Assembly: GCF_047238105.1 (NCBI RefSeq)
Contig: NZ_JBDFMD010000001.1
Span: 4,278,001 to 4,342,000 of the forward strand
DNA length: 64,000 nt
Direction: 5' to 3'
DNA from: Paenibacillus_D sp047238105
GTDB taxonomy: Bacteria > Bacillota > Bacilli > Paenibacillales > Paenibacillaceae
The notes under the pieces were generated by a model. It saw only the letters and a program-made list of their open reading frames with translations, ran no database searches and had not been told where the DNA came from. A program made the position numbers and the translations under genes. Positions 59,971 to 64,000 of this stretch are shown here, in pieces; the stretch's first letter is position 1, and the number at the start of each line of letters is the position of its first letter.

Positions 59971-60447
59971 ATGAAGATTAAGAAGCTATTTGTACTTATC
60001 ATTGCACTCTGTATGTTGACTTTCTCGCAGGCGGCTTTTGCTACCGAAGTCAGTCCTACTGCTATTGGAATTGGTGATACTAGAGAAACTGCTATTCCTT
60101 TGACTCCATGTAATATTAGTGGTGGAGGGGCCTGCAACCCCACCTGGCTTCCCCTTGCAAGCTCCAGTGATGTAGATTGGTTTTCGTGGACGAATAACAC
60201 TGGAATTGATGAGTTTGTTGATTTTACGCTTATCAATCCAGATGCATACAATTATGCTTTTGCGTATCAAATTAGATATCCAAATGGGGTGCTTTCTTCA
60301 AAAGTATATGCACCTGATGGTGGAATTGGTGGATATAATGATTTCTACGCAGTCTATGTTCCAGCCGGAGCGACACTTTATATGGAAGTGAGTCCTAGAA
60401 CTACCGTAGGGTCGACAGCACTTTATGGTATTTACTTGCTAGTATAG
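59971..60447 (+). CDS. Small secreted PPC-domain-like protein
   Basis: The 158-residue protein has a clear signal peptide (KLFVLIIALCMLTFSQAAFA). It then forms a single domain resembling bacterial pre-peptidase C-terminal (PPC) modules: IGDTRETAIPL, SDVDWFSW and a final ALYGIYLLV. Two cysteines (CNISGGGAC) could form a disulfide. Standalone PPC domains are unusual, since they normally trail secreted proteases such as the one at 16330. The gene is AT-rich. GGAGGG lies six bases before the ATG. Confidence 0.7.
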   Translation: MKIKKLFVLIIALCMLTFSQAAFATEVSPTAIGIGDTRETAIPLTPCNISGGGACNPTWLPLASSSDVDWFSWTNNTGIDEFVDFTLINPDAYNYAFAYQIRYPNGVLSSKVYAPDGGIGGYNDFYAVYVPAGATLYMEVSPRTTVGSTALYGIYLLV

Positions 60448-60473
60448 AAGAAAGTGAAACCATATGAAAAGCA

Positions 60474-60507
60474 GGAGCTTCGCACATCGCGGGGCTTCTT
60501 CTTATTG
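60474..60507 (+). terminator. Probable terminator of the small PPC gene
   Basis: agcttcgc and gcggggct pair with two G-U wobbles, followed by tcttcttatt. Confidence 0.5.
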
Positions 60508-60698
60508 AGAGGCGGACTGGTATTCCACACCCAAAAGATCTTCATTATTGAATCTAATTCCACATCACCCCCCCTAAACGCCCATCCCTACCCAAAAGTT
60601 GCTCCGGCCGACATTAATATATTCTCATCTAGCGTAACTTTTTCCGAACTTTAGTAGTCTATTAGTAGTAGATTTCAAGATGGGAGAGTTGCCAGATT

Positions 60699-63503
60699 AT
60701 GCGTAAACGGGAAGTGGACAGACGGGGACGGTCGCGCGGGACGACAGGGGACGGGATGCAGCAGGAGATCCAGGCGCAGGCCAACCGGGCTGCCGCAAGA
60801 AGAAGCAGAAGCAACAAGCTGGCGAAGCGGGTGCTGATCATCGCCCTGGGCGGCACGCTGCTGCTGCAGCCGCTGGCAGGGACGAGCCCGTTCCTGGGCC
60901 ATACGCTCGGAGGGTCGCAGGTCGCAGCTGCAGCCGTGACCACCAGCTTCAAGCAGACCACCGAATCGATGATTACGGCAGGGGCCAAAAGGCTCGATTA
61001 CATATGGACCGGTACCCGGTCCGGCAAATCGGTGCAGGCCAATGTGCATGTTATTGAGATTGACCTCACCAATCCGCATGTCTCGCTGAACGTGATGAGC
61101 GGCAAGAACAACAACCTGACCAACACCAATACGACAACCAATATGGCCAAAGAAACCGGCGCCGTAGCCGGCGTCAACGCGGACTATTTCAACATGGGCG
61201 CGGAAGGCGTGCCGATGGGAGCCCAGATCATCAGCGGCTCCCTGATGTCGAGCCCGTCCGTGCTCAAAGGCATGTACGCATTCGCGATCTCTAATGATCG
61301 CATCCCTGTGATCGACCAGTTCGGCTTCGAGGGGACGGTGTCGACGGCCAGCGGCGGCAGCTTCCCGCTCGCCGGCATCAACCAGGCGTCCTATACGACC
61401 GAGCCGGCGAGCGGGACAGGGACGTATAGCCACGTCAACGCGATGTACATCTATACGAGCGCCTGGACGGCGGCGGAGCGCCCCAACACGAAGAACAGCG
61501 CCACGACGCCGACCGAGATCCTCGTGGAGAACGGGGTTGTGACGCAAGTCGCAGAGGGCGGCACGCTGCCTGTGCAACCGCCGGCCAACGGCTACATCCT
61601 GCGTACCCACGGGACGGCCGCCCAGTTTGCCAAGCAGCATCTGACGGTCGGCCAGACGGTCAACGCCAACTACAATCTGACCTCGCTCTCTACAGGGGCC
61701 AAGAAGGACCCGGGCTCCTATCAGATGATGGTAGGGGGCCATACGATCCTGATCAATGACGGCAAAGCGGCCAGCTTCTCGCGCGACGTCAGCAGCATCA
61801 GCGGCAACAGTGCCCGCTCGCGGACTGCGGTCGGTTACTCCCGGGACAACAAGAAGGTATATATGGTCACGGTCGAGGACTACGGCAACAGCTCCGGCAT
61901 GACGCTGAAGGAGCTGCAGGAAGTGATGGTGCGGCTCGGCGTCTGGAAAGGGCTCAATCTCGATGGCGGCGGCTCGACGACGATGGCTGCCCGGCCGCTC
62001 GGCGAGTTCGAGGTGGGGCTGGCCCATCCGACCGAGAACAGCGGCGGTACGACGGAGCGCCGCGTCATCAACGGCATCGGCGTCTACACATCGGCTCCCA
62101 AAGGCGAGGTCAGAGGCATCAAGGCGAGCGGCCCGAGCATCGTCTTCCTGGGACAATCGGCAGGGTACTCATTGAAAGCCTATGACACTTACTACAATCC
62201 GATCGAGCCGACAGGCATGACGGCGCAGTGGAGCGTAGAAGGCGGCGGGGCCATGAACGGCAGCACATTTACGCCAAGCCGCTCCGGCAAGACGACGCTG
62301 ACGGTCAAGTCGGGATCGGCATCCGATAAACTGGCTGTTGAGGTCATCGGCGCCAGCCAGATCAGCGAGATGACGGTGGCCGCATCGTCGGCATCGCTGC
62401 AAGCCGGCGCATCCATCAATGTACCCGTACGTATCAAGCTGACCGACGGCCGCGAGATGACGCTGCCTGCCGAGTCGGTGCGGTGGGAGCTGAGCGGCTT
62501 CACCGGCGAGGTGAAGGATGGCGTGCTCAATGTGGGACAGGTGAACCAGGGCGCGACCTCCGGCACGGCAATCGCCCGTTATGACGGCTACTCCGCGCTC
62601 GTCTATTTTGCGGCTGGCGATGCGAGCGCAGAGCGGACCTGGGAGAACTTCGAGAATGTCGCCTACCCGATCACGTTCCAGGCGACGCCCAATGAGACGA
62701 AAGGCTCCGTCACGATCGGGAACAGTCTGAGCGGCATGCAGTCCAAAGGACTGATCATCAACTATGACTTCACGGCGGGGACAGGCACCAAGGCGGCCTA
62801 TGCCGCGCTGAACGGCGACGGACGGGCTGTCGATGGCACGCCGCTGGCGATCTCTGCGGACATCTACGGCGACGGCAGCGGCAACTGGGTACGCGCCGAG
62901 GTGACGGATGCAGCAGGCAAGCTGCACTATGTCGACCTGGCCCGGCCGCTGGACTGGACAGGCTGGCGCACGGTCAAAGCCGATCTGAGCAAGCTGGGCA
63001 TGACGTACCCCGTCAAGGTGAAGCGTCTCTATGTAGCTAACCCCGAGCAGGGCCAGAGCGAACGTGCGGCAACCGGCCAGATCGCCATCGACAATATCGG
63101 CTTCCACTACCCGGCATCGGCTGTACAGCCGAACACGCCGACGATCAAGATGACGCTCGGCAAGACGGATGCGACGATCGGCGGTACGGCGACCAAGCTC
63201 GATGTGGCGCCGGTCGCGCTGAACGGCGTGACGTATCTGCCGCTGAAGTTCGTGTCAGATGCGATCAAAGGCAACGTTGCCTGGGACAATCAGGCGAAGC
63301 GGGCGACCTTCCTGCGCGGCGACAAGCTGTTGGAGCTGTGGCTGGACCAGAAGTCGTATGTGATCAACGGCAAACGGCAGGAAGCATTGGCGGCGCCAAT
63401 CATCCGCAACAACAGGACGCTGGTCCCGGTGAGGCTCGTCTCCGAGCAGCTTGGACTTAAGGTCCACTATGATGCAGTCCAGAAGATTATTACCATTCAA
63501 TAA
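60699..63503 (+). CDS. Phosphodiester glycosidase (NAGPA)-domain protein with C-terminal copper amine oxidase-like domain
   Basis: This 934-residue secreted protein has an Arg-rich N-terminus followed by a signal helix (about 44-65). The NAGPA domain (about 100-460) has VNADYFNM and GLNLDGGGSTTMA, the conserved motifs of enzymes that cleave sugar phosphodiesters. An Ig-like part and a beta-jellyroll-like part follow (TFQATPNETKGSVTIGN...). The last 110 residues form a copper-amine-oxidase N-domain-like module (GVTYLPLKFVSDAI, NNRTLVPVRLVSEQLG) common in Paenibacillus surface proteins. It may trim wall polymers or exopolysaccharide (inference). Confidence 0.88.
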   Translation: MRKREVDRRGRSRGTTGDGMQQEIQAQANRAAARRSRSNKLAKRVLIIALGGTLLLQPLAGTSPFLGHTLGGSQVAAAAVTTSFKQTTESMITAGAKRLDYIWTGTRSGKSVQANVHVIEIDLTNPHVSLNVMSGKNNNLTNTNTTTNMAKETGAVAGVNADYFNMGAEGVPMGAQIISGSLMSSPSVLKGMYAFAISNDRIPVIDQFGFEGTVSTASGGSFPLAGINQASYTTEPASGTGTYSHVNAMYIYTSAWTAAERPNTKNSATTPTEILVENGVVTQVAEGGTLPVQPPANGYILRTHGTAAQFAKQHLTVGQTVNANYNLTSLSTGAKKDPGSYQMMVGGHTILINDGKAASFSRDVSSISGNSARSRTAVGYSRDNKKVYMVTVEDYGNSSGMTLKELQEVMVRLGVWKGLNLDGGGSTTMAARPLGEFEVGLAHPTENSGGTTERRVINGIGVYTSAPKGEVRGIKASGPSIVFLGQSAGYSLKAYDTYYNPIEPTGMTAQWSVEGGGAMNGSTFTPSRSGKTTLTVKSGSASDKLAVEVIGASQISEMTVAASSASLQAGASINVPVRIKLTDGREMTLPAESVRWELSGFTGEVKDGVLNVGQVNQGATSGTAIARYDGYSALVYFAAGDASAERTWENFENVAYPITFQATPNETKGSVTIGNSLSGMQSKGLIINYDFTAGTGTKAAYAALNGDGRAVDGTPLAISADIYGDGSGNWVRAEVTDAAGKLHYVDLARPLDWTGWRTVKADLSKLGMTYPVKVKRLYVANPEQGQSERAATGQIAIDNIGFHYPASAVQPNTPTIKMTLGKTDATIGGTATKLDVAPVALNGVTYLPLKFVSDAIKGNVAWDNQAKRATFLRGDKLLELWLDQKSYVINGKRQEALAAPIIRNNRTLVPVRLVSEQLGLKVHYDAVQKIITIQ

Positions 63504-63527
63504 GATAGGTCTTGTTTCATCGGAATA

Positions 63528-63536
63528 TGGTATGAT
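63528..63536 (+). promoter_or_regulatory. Possible extended -10 promoter of degS
   Basis: TGGTATGAT at 63528-63536 matches an extended -10 element; TTGTTT is 13 bp upstream of TATGAT, too close to act as a standard -35. Confidence 0.35.
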
Positions 63537-63577
63537 GGTAGAAGCATCCTCCAATGAGAAAGCGAGCCGAGGCGCAC

Positions 63578-64000
63578 TTGAATTATCGAATCAATGACAT
63601 CGACCGCGTGATCAAAAACGCCATCCATGTGATGGAAGACAGCAAATATCAGATCTTCGAGATCTGCGAATCTGCCCGCCAAGAGCTCCTGCTGATGACG
63701 CAGGAGCTTGAGACGGTGTTCAAGGAAACAGCGGAGACGATCGATAAGGTCGATCGGCTCGAGCTGGACTATCGCCGTTCCCGGATCCGGCTGACCGAGG
63801 TCAGCCGGGATTTTGTGAGGTACAAAGAGGCCGACATCAAGTCCGCTTATGAGAAAGCGACGCAGATCCAGCTGGATCTAATGGTGTACCGGGAGAAGGA
63901 AGCCTATCTGAAGGCGCGAAGAGACGACCTGCAGAAGCGCGTAAAAAATGTCGAACAATCGATCGAAAGGGCTGAGACGATCAGCTCACAAGTAAATGTA
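63578..64000 (+). CDS. degS: Sensor histidine kinase DegS, N-terminal part (partial)
   Basis: The first 141 codons run off the window edge. The segment shows the DegS sensor coiled coil: KYQIFEICESARQE, RSRIRLTEVSRDFVRY, IKSAYEKATQIQLDL and RRDDLQKRVKNVEQSIERAE, close to Bacillus DegS in order and spacing. DegS is a cytoplasmic kinase that phosphorylates DegU, controlling secreted enzymes, motility and biofilm. TTG 63578 follows GAGCCGAGG; ATG 63554 is an alternative in the same frame. Confidence 0.9.
   Translation, partial: MNYRINDIDRVIKNAIHVMEDSKYQIFEICESARQELLLMTQELETVFKETAETIDKVDRLELDYRRSRIRLTEVSRDFVRYKEADIKSAYEKATQIQLDLMVYREKEAYLKARRDDLQKRVKNVEQSIERAETISSQVNV

Overview
This window comes from a spore-forming, flagellated Gram-positive bacterium of the Paenibacillus type. 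The signs are a Bacillales-type F1Fo ATPase operon, the order murA - spoIID - spoIIQ - spoIIID - mbl - flhO - flhP, a small acid-soluble spore protein, degS, several S-layer-homology (SLH) proteins and a CsaB pyruvyl transferase. Nearly all genes are on the + strand, and most are GC-rich.

Layout. 1-243: end of wecB/mnaA (UDP-GlcNAc 2-epimerase). 652-8018: the ATP synthase operon atpZ-I-B-E-F-H-A-G-D-C, in which atpH carries an apparent one-base frameshift. 8216-14928: chemoreceptor, hybrid histidine kinase overlapping a CheR methyltransferase, and dps. 14929-16330: repeat-rich non-coding DNA. 16330-27838: an SLH-anchored subtilase, then the conserved block DUF1146, murA, spoIID, spoIIQ, spoIIID, mbl, flhO, flhP and an EpuA-like gene. 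27856-29462: 1.6 kb of tandem repeats. 29563-40200: a reverse-strand Ig-like surface protein, then CDP-alcohol phosphatidyltransferase, fabZ, phosphoglucomutase, DUF5693, csaB, tagA-like and tagO-like genes. 40260-42175: a second repeat array, an orphan nuclease-like gene and another repeat element. 42176-64000: very large secreted and SLH proteins (including the probable main S-layer protein), a spore protein, metK, another SLH/Ig protein, a phosphodiester glycosidase-like protein and the start of degS.

The cell-surface genes form a coherent set. WecB makes UDP-ManNAc, TagO and TagA start a linked polymer, and CsaB is expected to add the pyruvate ketal recognised by SLH domains. At least four SLH proteins are encoded here to use that anchor.

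The most unusual feature is a family of intergenic tandem repeats. Arrays of four sequence types (here A, B, C, D) at three loci, plus one inverted singleton, all have a 51-52 bp period. They align without gaps over a 30-bp core followed by a 21-22 bp linker specific to each type. I count about 50 cores. Two arrays change from one type to another within a single run, one contains a six-unit higher-order repeat of 307 bp, and most lie immediately beyond an intrinsic terminator. They are not CRISPR arrays, and I know of no described element that matches. A second dispersed family, about 90-130 bp long and sometimes carrying a 16-19 bp perfect hairpin, occupies the same intergenic spaces.

All calls were made by reading the sequence; no database search was run.
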